Source: Poseidonibacter antarcticus (GTDB lineage: Bacteria; Campylobacterota; Campylobacteria; Campylobacterales; Arcobacteraceae). Taken from it: 64,000 bases of DNA. Shown here piece after piece: positions 1 to 8,545 of this stretch (within the stretch, counting starts at the first letter, position 1; every line of letters begins with the position of its first letter). Both the position numbers and the translations under genes were made by a program. The stretch is from assembly GCF_003667345.1 (NCBI RefSeq), contig NZ_RCWF01000006.1, forward strand, positions 118,890 to 182,889, written 5' to 3'. The notes beneath the pieces were generated by a model. It was given only the letters and a program-made list of their open reading frames with translations, searched no databases and was not told where the DNA came from.

Positions 1-241
1 GATGACTTAACGCCCAAGCTAATAATAATCCTACAAATACTGAAAGAACAGTTGATAAAAAAGCTTGAAAAATAGTAAATTTTAATAAGCCATATATTTT
101 ACTATCAACTTGCGTAAAAAGATTTGTTTCTTGTGCGGTGTATAAAGTGTAAAATATAAGAAAAGAAAAAGATAATAGTGCAAAAGATAAAGCTCCACCC
201 AAAAGTGTAGAACCCTTAAATCTTTTCAAATTTTTAAACAT
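1..241 (-). CDS. thiP: Thiamine ABC transporter permease ThiP (partial, N-terminal 80 residues)
   Basis: The frame opens with ATG at 241 and runs off the left edge, so only the first 80 residues are visible. They contain a basic N-terminus (MFKNLKRFKG), one hydrophobic membrane segment, and the start of a second (FLSTVLSVFVGLLLAWALSH) typical of an ABC permease. It starts 2 bases after the ThiB stop, which places it as the third gene of the riboswitch-controlled thiamine operon. The assignment rests on this position and on the N-terminal pattern. The permease signature loop lies outside the window. Confidence 0.8.
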   Translation of the reverse strand, partial: MFKNLKRFKGSTLLGGALSFALLSFSFLIFYTLYTAQETNLFTQVDSKIYGLLKFTIFQAFLSTVLSVFVGLLLAWALSH

Positions 242-243
242 TA

Positions 244-1233
244 TTATTTTTGTACTGCACTAAGCCATTCATTTATTATAGCTTTTCTTTTTTCTTCTAC
301 TTCTTTTCCATCCATTAAAATAAACTCTTTAGGTTTATGTAATTTATCAAAATCTTTATGAAGTTTAACACCTTTTATTACAGGATATGCCCAGTTAGCT
401 GTTGGAATAAGTTGGGCAAATTCTTTAGTATATAAAAATTCCAAAAACTTTTTTCCTAGTTCTTTTTGTTTTGAAGATTTAACAATAGCTGCAACTTCAA
501 TTTGAGCATAATGACCTTCTTTAAAATCTGCTGATTTAATATTGTACTTATTTTCTTCTATCATATGATATGCAGGAGATGTTGTATAACTTAAAACCAT
601 ATCAGCTTCACCTTTTAAAAATAGACTATAAGCTTCTGACCATCCTTTTGTAATAGTTAGAATATGTGGAGATAAACGTTTCCAATAATCAACTGTTTTA
701 TCTCCATAAATAGACTTAACCCATAATAATAAACCAAGTCCTGGAGTTGAAGATCGAGGATCTTGAATAACTATTTTAAAATCTTCTGGCATAGAAGCTA
801 AGGATTCAAAAGAATCTGGTATATTTTTTATTTTTTTTTCATCATAAACAAAAGCAAAATAACTATAATCAAAAGGTACAAAAGTATCATCTTTATATGA
901 ATTTGGTAAATCAATTATAGATGTATCCAAACCATGAGGAGAAAAAAGTTTAGTTTCTTTTGCAACTTGTGCAATTGCTGTATCTAAACCTAATATTACA
1001 TCAGCTTTTGTTTTTTTACCTTCAAGTTGAATTTTACGTAAAGTTGCAATTGAACTTGAAACTCCTACAAATTTTATATTACAATCGCAAGTTTTTTCAA
1101 AAGCTTTTTTCACTTTTGGTGCTGGTCCCCATGATGCTGCAAAAGCATCATAGGTATATACTGTAAGAGTTGGCTTTTCATTTCCAAAGGTTAAAATACT
1201 AGTTAAAAGTAATAAATATATTGTTTTTTTCAT
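244..1233 (-). CDS. thiB: Thiamine/TPP ABC transporter periplasmic binding protein
   Basis: This is the periplasmic receptor that delivers thiamine or its phosphates to the inner-membrane ThiP/ThiQ importer. The first 17 residues are a Sec signal peptide. The mature start reads LTVYTYDAFAASWGPAPKV, the characteristic opening of the ThiB/TbpA family, followed by the cysteine pair of CDCNI and the ADVILGLD strand. Length (329 residues) is normal for the family. Its ATG overlaps the stop of the TonB receptor gene (TAATG), so the two are probably translationally coupled. It shares the upstream TPP riboswitch, which supports the substrate assignment independently of the protein sequence. Confidence 0.93.
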   Translation of the reverse strand: MKKTIYLLLLTSILTFGNEKPTLTVYTYDAFAASWGPAPKVKKAFEKTCDCNIKFVGVSSSIATLRKIQLEGKKTKADVILGLDTAIAQVAKETKLFSPHGLDTSIIDLPNSYKDDTFVPFDYSYFAFVYDEKKIKNIPDSFESLASMPEDFKIVIQDPRSSTPGLGLLLWVKSIYGDKTVDYWKRLSPHILTITKGWSEAYSLFLKGEADMVLSYTTSPAYHMIEENKYNIKSADFKEGHYAQIEVAAIVKSSKQKELGKKFLEFLYTKEFAQLIPTANWAYPVIKGVKLHKDFDKLHKPKEFILMDGKEVEEKRKAIINEWLSAVQK

Positions 1234-3323
1234 TAGAAATAATACTTCGCTGTAAATCCAAATGTTCGAGGATCACCCTCTTGAGTATAAAGTTCTGTAG
1301 CATATCCATTACCTGGATTATTTCCAAAACTTCCAAAACCTCTTGTTTGATAAGATTTATCAGTAAGGTTTTTACCCCATAAAGTTAGAGTCCAATCAGA
1401 AGCAAAATAAGAAACACTTGCATTTAAAAGTGCATAAGATTTTGATTTTGCATTGTGTCTATTTGAGAAGTAATATGAATCTTTACCTTCTACATCAGTT
1501 TTAAACTGAACATCATTTGTAAGCATATAATCAAAGCCTACATTGTATTGATAAACAGGAGATTGAGCTGGTGTTCTTCCATTAACATCTACATTACTTG
1601 GATTTGGGTCTTCATATTCATCAAACTTAGATTTAAGTAAACCAAGAGATGCAAATAAATGCAAAGTATTATCTGCATAATAATCTGTTTGTGCTTCTAC
1701 ACCATAATAACTACTTTTAGCAGCATTTGCTAAATAATCTGTAAATTCTGTACTTCCGTCAGTTCTTACTGTTACAGTAGAACTTTTAACTTGTTGGTCA
1801 CGTCTTAAACCATAAAAAAAGTTTATTCTACTTTTTAGTTTGTTATCTAAGTTAGAAAAACTTTTCCCAATATCCAAGTTCCATAAATGTTCAGTATTAA
1901 ACTCTCTTGCATTGCTTGATAGTGAATTATCTGCATTAACTCCACCTGGTTTATAACCTTTTGAAAGTGTTACATAGTATAAATCATTTTCATTTTCTTG
2001 ATAATTTAATCCAACTTTTCCACCAACAAGTACTTCATCTGTATCTATATTTAAAGAATCAGAATCACTATATTTAGCTTCCCATTTTTCAACTCTTAAA
2101 CCTGTTGTTAAAGTAAGCTTATCTGCAATATGAGAATCTAACTGTCCATAAATAGCTAAGTTTTCAGTATCGTAACTACTAGTATACGGTGAGCTAAGAT
2201 ATGTATAATTTCTTGTTAAGTCTTCACTTTGATTTTTATAATATGTTCCAAAAGTCCAATCTGTAGTATTATTTAAAATTCGACCATCTTCATCAGATAC
2301 TAATCGTAAATCAATATCTACTTTTTCTCTTTTTCTTAAATACTCATCAAAAGAGCTATATGGATATAAACTATCTGCAAAAGCACCTTTATATGACCAA
2401 TCTTCATCATAAGAATATGTACTATCTGATTTTGAGAATGATGCTTTACTTATTAAATGCATTTTTCTATTGATTTGATATGTAGATTTAATTGCAATTG
2501 CATTAGTTTCTTGTGCATCTGTTCCTGGTTGGTCTGAATAAGTATTATAAGAGTTATCAAATGTCCAAGCATCATAACCATTATCTACATCAATATGTGC
2601 AAGATTAATATCTACTGTATGCTCATCGCTTGCTAAGTAAGTTAATTGACCTTTAAGTGCTAGTTCATCAATATTTTGAGTATCTTTTTTACCTAAATAT
2701 TTATTTTCCATAAAACCATCACTAGTATTTTTATAAACAGAAAATCTACCTAATAATGTATCTTCAATCAATGTCCCACCTAAAGCAAGTCCTATTGATT
2801 TTGTATTGTAGTTTCCAACTGTAGTTTCTATATGACCTTCAAAATCTTTTGTGGGTTGATTACTTTGTAAGCTAACAACTCCCGCCATTCCATTTGAACC
2901 AAATGTTGTACCTTGTGGACCTTTTAATACTTCTATTTGATTTACATCAAACATTGTAAGTGCAAGTGCTGATTCCGATACATCAATACCATCTAAAACT
3001 AAACCAACAGATGGATTTACAGGAGAGATAAATTGACTTCTTTCACCAATTCCTCTTATTTGAATATAGTGAGCTCTTGAACCTCCTGTTGAAAAGTTTA
3101 CATTTGGTATTTGACCTATTACATTTTCAAATGATTGATGAGCTTTTTCTTCTATTTTATCTTCTGATAATACGCTAATAGCATTACTTGTTTGTGAGAG
3201 ATTTTTATCTCTAAAATCAGAAGTAACAGTAATAGAATCTAATGTTATATCTTCGGCATAGGCTAAAGAACTTAATAATATAAATGATGTGCACGCAGAT
3301 AGTGTTAAATTTTTAATTTTCAA
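1233..3323 (-). CDS. TonB-dependent outer-membrane receptor, probable thiamine transporter
   Basis: A 696-residue TonB-dependent receptor. It has a signal peptide ending near AYAED, a TonB-box-like stretch DSITVTS at about residue 28, a plug domain with VLKGPQGTTFGSNGMAGVV, a 22-strand-type barrel region, and a C-terminal aromatic residue (AKYYF) as needed for BAM insertion. The start is TTG at 3323, chosen because AAGGA lies 6 bases upstream. Receptors of this family usually import siderophores, cobalamin or other scarce ligands. Here the TPP riboswitch directly upstream and thiB-thiP directly downstream make thiamine or a thiamine phosphate the likely ligand. Ligand specificity is inferred from context and cannot be read from the sequence. 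Confidence 0.9.
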   Translation of the reverse strand: MKIKNLTLSACTSFILLSSLAYAEDITLDSITVTSDFRDKNLSQTSNAISVLSEDKIEEKAHQSFENVIGQIPNVNFSTGGSRAHYIQIRGIGERSQFISPVNPSVGLVLDGIDVSESALALTMFDVNQIEVLKGPQGTTFGSNGMAGVVSLQSNQPTKDFEGHIETTVGNYNTKSIGLALGGTLIEDTLLGRFSVYKNTSDGFMENKYLGKKDTQNIDELALKGQLTYLASDEHTVDINLAHIDVDNGYDAWTFDNSYNTYSDQPGTDAQETNAIAIKSTYQINRKMHLISKASFSKSDSTYSYDEDWSYKGAFADSLYPYSSFDEYLRKREKVDIDLRLVSDEDGRILNNTTDWTFGTYYKNQSEDLTRNYTYLSSPYTSSYDTENLAIYGQLDSHIADKLTLTTGLRVEKWEAKYSDSDSLNIDTDEVLVGGKVGLNYQENENDLYYVTLSKGYKPGGVNADNSLSSNAREFNTEHLWNLDIGKSFSNLDNKLKSRINFFYGLRRDQQVKSSTVTVRTDGSTEFTDYLANAAKSSYYGVEAQTDYYADNTLHLFASLGLLKSKFDEYEDPNPSNVDVNGRTPAQSPVYQYNVGFDYMLTNDVQFKTDVEGKDSYYFSNRHNAKSKSYALLNASVSYFASDWTLTLWGKNLTDKSYQTRGFGSFGNNPGNGYATELYTQEGDPRTFGFTAKYYF

Positions 3324-3407
3324 TATGTTTCCTTAAATAAAATTTTATTTATGTAGGAAAAAGTTGTATATAAAGTATGATTAAAATATCATAGTAGGAT
3401 TATTTAC

Positions 3408-3515
3408 ATTTCTCTTCCTTACGCTGGAATTACCCAGTTCAAGTTCAACGGGACAAGCAATTTGCTATCTCAGCTTTTATCTTAAGAAGATAATAGCGCC
3501 CCTAGAGGTTGATTC
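3408..3515 (-). promoter_or_regulatory. TPP (THI-element) riboswitch
   Basis: Read on the minus strand, the leader contains the conserved thi-box parts in order: CTAGGGGCGC, then GCTGAGATAG, then CCCGTTGAACTTGAACTGGG, then TAATTCCAGCGTAAGGAA. These match the pyrimidine-sensing CTGAGA loop and the pyrophosphate-sensing region of the TPP aptamer. It sits about 85 bases upstream of the TonB receptor start and so should switch the whole receptor-thiB-thiP operon off when TPP is plentiful. I did not resolve whether control is by termination or by hiding the AAGGA ribosome site at about 3330. Confidence 0.95.
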
Positions 3516-3611
3516 TTAATTTTACTTTAAGTTCTATTTATGAAAGCTTAAATCAATTTATTCATCTGAAAGCAATTCTTACTATAATGCATAAATTCAA
3601 AGGAGATGATT

Positions 3612-4385
3612 TTGGATTTATCAATTATTACATATGAATTAATGATTATACTTTTTGCTGTCGCTGTCTTCGCAGGTTTTATCGATACTTTAGCAGGTGG
3701 TGGAGGATTGATTACAATTCCTGCTTTAATTTTGACAGGAATGCCTCCTCTTCTTGCTCTTGGTACAAATAAATTTCAAGCTTTTATTGGTAGTGGTACT
3801 GCTTCTGTTATGATGCTTCGTAAGAAAAAAATTACGTTTAATGAAGTTAAATATTTGATGCTTATGGCTTTTGTAGGTTCTGTAATAGGAACAATTTGTG
3901 TTCAATTTATTGATGTAAAACTACTAAATTTTGTAATACCTATAGTTCTTTTACTTATTGGTGTATATTTCTTATTTATGCCAAAAGCTTCTAATATTGA
4001 ATCAAAAGCAAAAATAACTGAAAAAACTTATCAATATACAGCTGTTCCTTTTATTGGATTTTATGATGGTATGTTTGGACCAGGGACTGGTTCTTTTTTA
4101 TCCTTATCCGCAATTGCATTAAGAGGAATTGAACTTATAAAAGCTACTGCAATGGCTAAAACTATGAATTTTGCAACTAATATAGGGTCTGTTATAATCT
4201 TTTTAATTTATGGACAAGTTATCTTTAGTATTGGTATTTTAATGATGTTAGGTCAAATGATTGGAGCATATATTGCTTCACATTTTTTACTTAGAATAAA
4301 TCCTTTACATCTAAGAATTATTGTAATTGCTATGTGTTTTTTAATGTTAATTAAATATTCTTTTCAAATGGGTTGGTTAGGATAA
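3612..4385 (+). CDS. TauE/SafE family (TSUP) membrane permease
   Basis: An integral membrane protein of about 257 residues with roughly eight hydrophobic segments. The family signature is near the start (GFIDTLAGGGGLITIPAL) and its second-half counterpart is GFYDGMFGPGTGSFLSL. TSUP proteins export or import sulfur-containing or organic anions such as sulfite or sulfoacetate, but the substrate cannot be told here. An ATG at 3606 directly abuts the AAAGGAG ribosome site and cannot use it. The in-frame TTG at 3612 sits 6 bases after it and is the likelier start. The stop lies 5 bases before the truA ATG, so the two genes are co-transcribed. Confidence 0.88.
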   Translation: MDLSIITYELMIILFAVAVFAGFIDTLAGGGGLITIPALILTGMPPLLALGTNKFQAFIGSGTASVMMLRKKKITFNEVKYLMLMAFVGSVIGTICVQFIDVKLLNFVIPIVLLLIGVYFLFMPKASNIESKAKITEKTYQYTAVPFIGFYDGMFGPGTGSFLSLSAIALRGIELIKATAMAKTMNFATNIGSVIIFLIYGQVIFSIGILMMLGQMIGAYIASHFLLRINPLHLRIIVIAMCFLMLIKYSFQMGWLG

Positions 4386-4390
4386 AATAT

Positions 4391-5164
4391 ATGTATTATC
4401 ATAGGCTTATAATCTCATATAAAGGAACAAATTACTTTGGGTGGCAAGACCTTGGAAATAATAGTGATAAGCCAACAGTTCAGGCAAGTATTCAAAAAGT
4501 ACTTGATAAAATTTGCAAATATCAAGATAGTATTATTTCATCTGCAAGTAGAACTGATGCAGGTGTTCATGCCCAAGGACAAGTGCTAAAAGTATCTATT
4601 CCTTTGGAAATTGAATCCTCAAAACTACAACTTGGAATGAACTCATTATTGCCTCCTGATATTCGTATTTTAGAATGTGAAACTAGTAATATTGGATTTA
4701 ATCCAAATAAAGACAGCGTGAGCAAAGAATATCATTATTGCTTTTCTACAGATAAAGTCTATAATCCTATTTTAAATGATATTGTAACTCACATATCTTC
4801 TAATAATGGAATACTTGATATTAAACTTATGAAAGAAGCTTGTAATCTTTTTATTGGTGAACATGATTTTTATTGTTTTGCTAAACGAGATACAAATATG
4901 AAATCTACAATTCGTACAGTTTTGTCTTGCGAAATATTAGAACTTCAAGCTTCTGCTTTTTCTAATAAAATCTACTATCTTAAGATTGTAGGAAATGGTT
5001 TTTTAAGTCATATGGTTAGATATATTATGGGAGCTTTATTTGAGTTAGGAAATAAGAAACTTAGTTTAAAAGATATTAGTGAAGCGTTAAAAAATCATAA
5101 AGAAGAAAAGATTAGTGTTAAAGCTAAATCAAAAGGCTTGCAATTGATTGGGATTTCTTATTAG
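4391..5164 (+). CDS. truA: tRNA pseudouridine(38-40) synthase TruA
   Basis: Converts uridines 38-40 in the anticodon arm of tRNAs to pseudouridine. The catalytic aspartate lies in SASRTDAGVHAQGQ, the family signature. The N-terminal YKGTNYFGWQ and the later GNGFLSHMVRYIMGAL are also typical. Length is normal. A TTG six codons upstream extends the frame, but ATG 4391 is preferred because it follows the previous gene's stop and has AGGA 8 bases upstream. Confidence 0.95.
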   Translation: MYYHRLIISYKGTNYFGWQDLGNNSDKPTVQASIQKVLDKICKYQDSIISSASRTDAGVHAQGQVLKVSIPLEIESSKLQLGMNSLLPPDIRILECETSNIGFNPNKDSVSKEYHYCFSTDKVYNPILNDIVTHISSNNGILDIKLMKEACNLFIGEHDFYCFAKRDTNMKSTIRTVLSCEILELQASAFSNKIYYLKIVGNGFLSHMVRYIMGALFELGNKKLSLKDISEALKNHKEEKISVKAKSKGLQLIGISY

Positions 5165-5182
5165 AATGGAAATACTAATTAA

Positions 5183-5206
5183 AAGGATTCATAAATATGA
5201 ATCCTT
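5183..5206. terminator. Probable bidirectional terminator between truA and the nitroreductase gene
   Basis: A perfect 10-bp inverted repeat (AAGGATTCAT / ATGAATCCTT) with a 4-base loop sits between two converging genes. On the minus strand it is followed by TTTTAATTAG, a short U-rich run; the plus strand has none. It probably ends minus-strand transcription and may slow the plus strand. Confidence 0.5.
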
Positions 5207-5306
5207 CGTGTTCCAAAAGTAAGTGATTGTAAAATGCCTTGTTCAGCGAAAAAAGGCGAGTAGTTTCTCCGATGCAATAACTTGTTATGCATCTCACCAA
5301 TTGTAT

Positions 5307-5969
5307 TTAAATATGTACAAAAATACTTTTGTGTTCTCGTCGCGACTTTGGAAGTTTGGCGTTATAGTCCTCTTCAATGTGATGATACCCTATAGCCAAA
5401 GCAACATCACACTGATAACCATCTAGTTCTTTTTTAAACTCTTCATTTACTAGATCGGTATCAATCCCTTCCATAGGTGTGGAGTCAATTTTTAGACGAG
5501 CTAAAGTATGTAGAGTATTTCCCAAAGCTAGATAAGTTTGAGCTTTAGTCCAAGCACTTGTATCACCAGATTCATCAGTATTAAGTTCAGCAAAAAACAT
5601 ACCACCAAAAGCACTTTCTCTCTTTTCGGGTTTAGTACGCTTATCTTTGATACCTTTATCTACTACTTCAGCGTAATCATCACGAGAGTAATGAGGGTTA
5701 TATGCAAAGAGAATAATCATCGAGCTATCAAAAACATGCGGTTGATTCGTTTGAAATTTATGGGCAAAGGTTTTGTTCATTCTTTCTTTGGCTTCATCAC
5801 TTTCAATCACAACAAACTTCCAGGGTTGAGAATTGATTGAGGATGCTGAAAGACGCATTGCTTCAAAGAGTATATTAAGATCTTCTTGAGGAATCTTTCT
5901 AGCCTTATCGTATTTTTTAGTAGTATGTCTCCAAAGAAGATCTTCAATTATTTGATTTTTTTCATTCAT
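5307..5969 (-). CDS. NAD(P)H-dependent nitroreductase family oxidoreductase
   Basis: A 220-residue flavoprotein of the NfsB/nitroreductase type. FMN-binding and fold motifs are visible: the N-terminal RHTTKKYD, then SASSINSQPWKFVVI, and near the C-terminus VALAIGYH. These enzymes reduce nitroaromatics, quinones or similar electrophiles with NAD(P)H. It is the last of four closely spaced genes (SnoaL-like lipoprotein, NmrA, MarR, this) and has its own GAGGA site. Its base composition looks somewhat more GC-rich than its neighbours, which could mean later arrival. The natural substrate is unknown. Confidence 0.88.
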   Translation of the reverse strand: MNEKNQIIEDLLWRHTTKKYDKARKIPQEDLNILFEAMRLSASSINSQPWKFVVIESDEAKERMNKTFAHKFQTNQPHVFDSSMIILFAYNPHYSRDDYAEVVDKGIKDKRTKPEKRESAFGGMFFAELNTDESGDTSAWTKAQTYLALGNTLHTLARLKIDSTPMEGIDTDLVNEEFKKELDGYQCDVALAIGYHHIEEDYNAKLPKSRREHKSIFVHI

Positions 5970-6008
5970 AATGTTTCCTCGTATAATATATTTATATAAC
6001 GTTAATAC

Positions 6009-6446
6009 TTACTTATTTAAATTATCTTTTACTTTTTCCAATAAACTACAAAGAAGTATTTTCTCATCGTTGGAAAATCCTTTATAAGTTTTATCTAAAA
6101 GTTTTGTAGATATTTGATCTAAGACAATAGGTTTAGTCTCATGTCCTTTTTGTGTAAGTTTTACTATTGTACTTCGGCTATCATGTTCATGTTTAAATTT
6201 TGTAAGAAATTCCATCTTTTCTAATTTATTGACTAAAGCTGTAACCGTTGATTTGTCTTTATTAATTGTTGATGTAATTTTATTCATAGGGACACCTTCC
6301 TCATTTTGATATAAGAGTATTAATATATCTCCATGAGATGGTGCAAGTCCTGTCAAATTATGTTTTTTAAGTTCATCAACAATAAGTTTATTTGCATTAT
6401 TATGAATATTTGCAATTACTGAAATTACCGCGTTTGTATTTATCAT
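6009..6446 (-). CDS. MarR family transcriptional regulator
   Basis: A 145-residue winged-helix regulator. The helix-turn-helix and wing are visible as VPMNKITSTINKDKSTVTAL followed by VNKLEKMEFL and HDSRSTIVKLTQKG. MarR proteins bind short palindromes and are released by phenolic or oxidising ligands. The only strong palindrome near this operon is the pair at 8351-8366 and 8386-8401, in the promoter of the first gene. I infer that this protein represses its own operon there. It sits between the NmrA gene (56-base gap) and the nitroreductase gene (39-base gap). Confidence 0.9.
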   Translation of the reverse strand: MINTNAVISVIANIHNNANKLIVDELKKHNLTGLAPSHGDILILLYQNEEGVPMNKITSTINKDKSTVTALVNKLEKMEFLTKFKHEHDSRSTIVKLTQKGHETKPIVLDQISTKLLDKTYKGFSNDEKILLCSLLEKVKDNLNK

Positions 6447-6502
6447 TAGTTTTATATCCTACTATTTATAAATGAAATAATAACCACTATTTCTTTATTG
6501 TT

Positions 6503-7435
6503 TTATTTATCATTTTCAAAAACAAAGTTTTTAGAAGACAAGGCTTCTTCAGGTTTTTCACAAATCATATGAGGATAAAGGTCACTAGATTTAAGTGTTT
6601 CATCGTTAAATGTAGCAAGTTTTCCAAGTACATAAATTACATAATTTATACCCCATCTCTCCCTGTCTGTTTCTTTTCCTACTTTTGCAGTAACTTCATC
6701 TCCATCTTTATCTTTCATTGTTGTAATATATTCAGAAGAGAAATGTGTATATTCAAAGTTACTATCTGGCCAAAAGTTTTTTAATAAATCAATCATTTCA
6801 TTTTGACTTAAACTATTATAATCCATTTGAACACACTTATTTAATGTTCTGTCATCAGTAAGTGCTAGGGCTGCAATGTGACCAATATCATCAATACTAT
6901 GAGTGAAAATTGGAAGTTCCATTTTCCCAAACGTAGTGATTTTTTCAAAGAAACGTAAATTTGGAAGACAGTAATCAAATATTAAACCATTATAGAAAAA
7001 TGTCCATCCTATTCCTGATTTAATTATCTTTTCATGTAGTGATTTCTTATAATCAAAAAGAATTCCATCACCTACTTTTATCCCTCTTGTATGAACACCA
7101 AACTCATTGGGTACAAATCTTTTAACACCTGCTTTAAGTGCTGCTTCTAATAGTGCAGGTTCCATTCTTGTAACAGTAAACTCATTTGCAGGAGTACAAA
7201 CAATAACAGTATCGTAACCTTTCATAGCTTCGCTCATAAGCTCTACATTTGAAGTATCAGCTTCAACATAAACTTCTGCTCCAAGTGATTCATAAAGTTT
7301 TAATTTTAACTCATTTGACTCATCTCTTTTTCTTACAACTGCTTTTACATCATGACCTAACTTTAATAGGTTTTTTGTAAGTGGTGTTCCAATTTGACCA
7401 GCCGCGCCAACTACAAATACTCTTTTCTTATTCAT
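6503..7435 (-). CDS. NmrA-like NAD(P)-binding reductase or sensor
   Basis: A 310-residue Rossmann-fold protein of the NmrA / isoflavone-reductase-like group (atypical short-chain dehydrogenases). The dinucleotide motif GAAGQIGTPLTKNLL opens the protein, and VVRKRDE follows strand 2 in the place where NADP-preferring members carry basic residues. Later VKRFVPNEFGVHTRG is typical of the family. Members either reduce small aromatics or quinones or sense NADP. A strong AAGGAG site precedes the ATG. It is the second gene of the MarR-controlled operon. Substrate not deducible. Confidence 0.82.
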   Translation of the reverse strand: MNKKRVFVVGAAGQIGTPLTKNLLKLGHDVKAVVRKRDESNELKLKLYESLGAEVYVEADTSNVELMSEAMKGYDTVIVCTPANEFTVTRMEPALLEAALKAGVKRFVPNEFGVHTRGIKVGDGILFDYKKSLHEKIIKSGIGWTFFYNGLIFDYCLPNLRFFEKITTFGKMELPIFTHSIDDIGHIAALALTDDRTLNKCVQMDYNSLSQNEMIDLLKNFWPDSNFEYTHFSSEYITTMKDKDGDEVTAKVGKETDRERWGINYVIYVLGKLATFNDETLKSSDLYPHMICEKPEEALSSKNFVFENDK

Positions 7436-7468
7436 TTCACACTCCTTCTTTTGAATTATTTATTATTA

Positions 7469-8329
7469 CTAAAATTTACCGTTTGTATTTTGCCATTTAT
7501 CTTGTGATGGAATTTCTTCAATAGTATCCCAATGCTCAACTATTTTTCCATTTTCTATTCTAAATAAGTCATAAAAAGAATGAGCTTTTCCATGCCATTG
7601 AACTTCACTTGTAGAAAGAACAAAGTTACCTTCTCCTAATATTTTATGTACTTTTTCATAAGTAAACATATCGTTTTTAGAAACTAAGTATTTAATAGCA
7701 TTACCTAATCCAGATAAACCATCTTTAATTGCAGTATTGTGTTGGTGATAATTTTCTGTTGAAATATATTCTGTAATTTTATTTGGATTTTTTCCAAATA
7801 ATATATCATCAATAAAATTTTTAACTAGTGTTTTGTTAGCTTCAGTTTTATCTAAATCAGTAATTTTAGTTGCTCCATCAAGTTGAGTTCTTCCACTTAC
7901 TGTTTTTGCTATTTTTTCTTGTAAGTTGTCCCAATGTTCTACAATTTTTCCATTTTCAAATCTAAAAATATCAAAACCTACTTTGGGTCCAAAAAAATTA
8001 TAATCTGTATGAGTAAACACAAAAGGTCCATCTTGGAATGCTCTAAGTACTCTTGCTTTTATGCTTCCTTTTGGTAACATTGCTAATACTTCACCAAAAC
8101 CTTCAAGACCATCTTTAATACCCAAGTTGTGTTGAATATATTTATTTTTATTAATATAAGAAGCAGGTTTTTTATCACCATTTTCCATTGATTGCAATAA
8201 CTCGACAACTTTTGTTTTATTTGATTTTACTTCTGCTTTGTTAACATCTTGATTTACAACACACCCTGCAAAAATTGAAGTAGCTAAGATAGATGCTAAA
8301 ACTATTTTTGTGTTTAAAAATTTAATCAT
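7469..8329 (-). CDS. Lipoprotein with two SnoaL/NTF2-like domains
   Basis: A 286-residue exported lipoprotein. The signal segment IVLASILATSIFAGC ends in a lipobox cysteine. The mature part is two similar copies of an NTF2/SnoaL-like cone domain (about residues 35-150 and 160-280), each with the pattern YIQHNLGIKDGLEG... FDIFRFENGKIVEHWDN. This double pattern is common in polyketide-cyclase-like proteins of unknown role. The fold can bind or isomerise small hydrophobic molecules. It is the first gene of the operon under the MarR-type operator. Membrane anchoring suggests it acts in the periplasm. Confidence 0.85.
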   Translation of the reverse strand: MIKFLNTKIVLASILATSIFAGCVVNQDVNKAEVKSNKTKVVELLQSMENGDKKPASYINKNKYIQHNLGIKDGLEGFGEVLAMLPKGSIKARVLRAFQDGPFVFTHTDYNFFGPKVGFDIFRFENGKIVEHWDNLQEKIAKTVSGRTQLDGATKITDLDKTEANKTLVKNFIDDILFGKNPNKITEYISTENYHQHNTAIKDGLSGLGNAIKYLVSKNDMFTYEKVHKILGEGNFVLSTSEVQWHGKAHSFYDLFRIENGKIVEHWDTIEEIPSQDKWQNTNGKF

Positions 8330-8350
8330 TTAATTTCCTTGTTCATTTTT

Positions 8351-8409
8351 AGTTTGACATCAAACTTTATTTATACTGGAATTATAGTTTGATATCAAAC
8401 TAATGTCAA
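8351..8409 (-). promoter_or_regulatory. Consensus promoter with two MarR-type operators
   Basis: On the minus strand a near-ideal sigma-70 promoter is present: TTGACA (8404-8409), 17-base spacer, TATAAT (8381-8386). The spacer is filled by the perfect palindrome AGTTTGATATCAAACT (8386-8401). A second copy with one change, AGTTTGACATCAAACT, lies at 8351-8366, just after the expected transcription start. Centres are 35 bp apart. Repressor binding here would block polymerase directly. The MarR protein of the same operon (6009-6446) is the likely binder. Confidence 0.85.
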
Positions 8410-8444
8410 GAGTTTTTAACATAAATTTTTTAATTTATATTACT

Positions 8445-8468
8445 TGAAGTAATAAAGTATTTACTTCA
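8445..8468 (-). terminator. Possible terminator after the FrnE-like gene
   Basis: A perfect 8-bp inverted repeat (TGAAGTAA / TTACTTCA) with an 8-base loop lies about 80 bases after the stop of the minus-strand gene at 8546. The following bases are AT-rich but lack a clean U-run, so this call is weak. Confidence 0.35.
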
Positions 8469-8545
8469 GGATGAGGTCGTATGTTATCCCTTTATTAATC
8501 AAGTCTAATTACTATTCGACTTCGATAAACTTCATTGCAACTAAC

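Noticed and set aside
5225..5300. Integron attC-like site from two hairpins in a GC-richer patch
   Set aside because: No GTTRRRY/RYYYAAC core pair is present and no integrase is seen.
5223..5426. A plus-strand open frame starting in the truA-nitroreductase gap
   Set aside because: Most of it is antisense to the nitroreductase C-terminus and it has no ribosome site.
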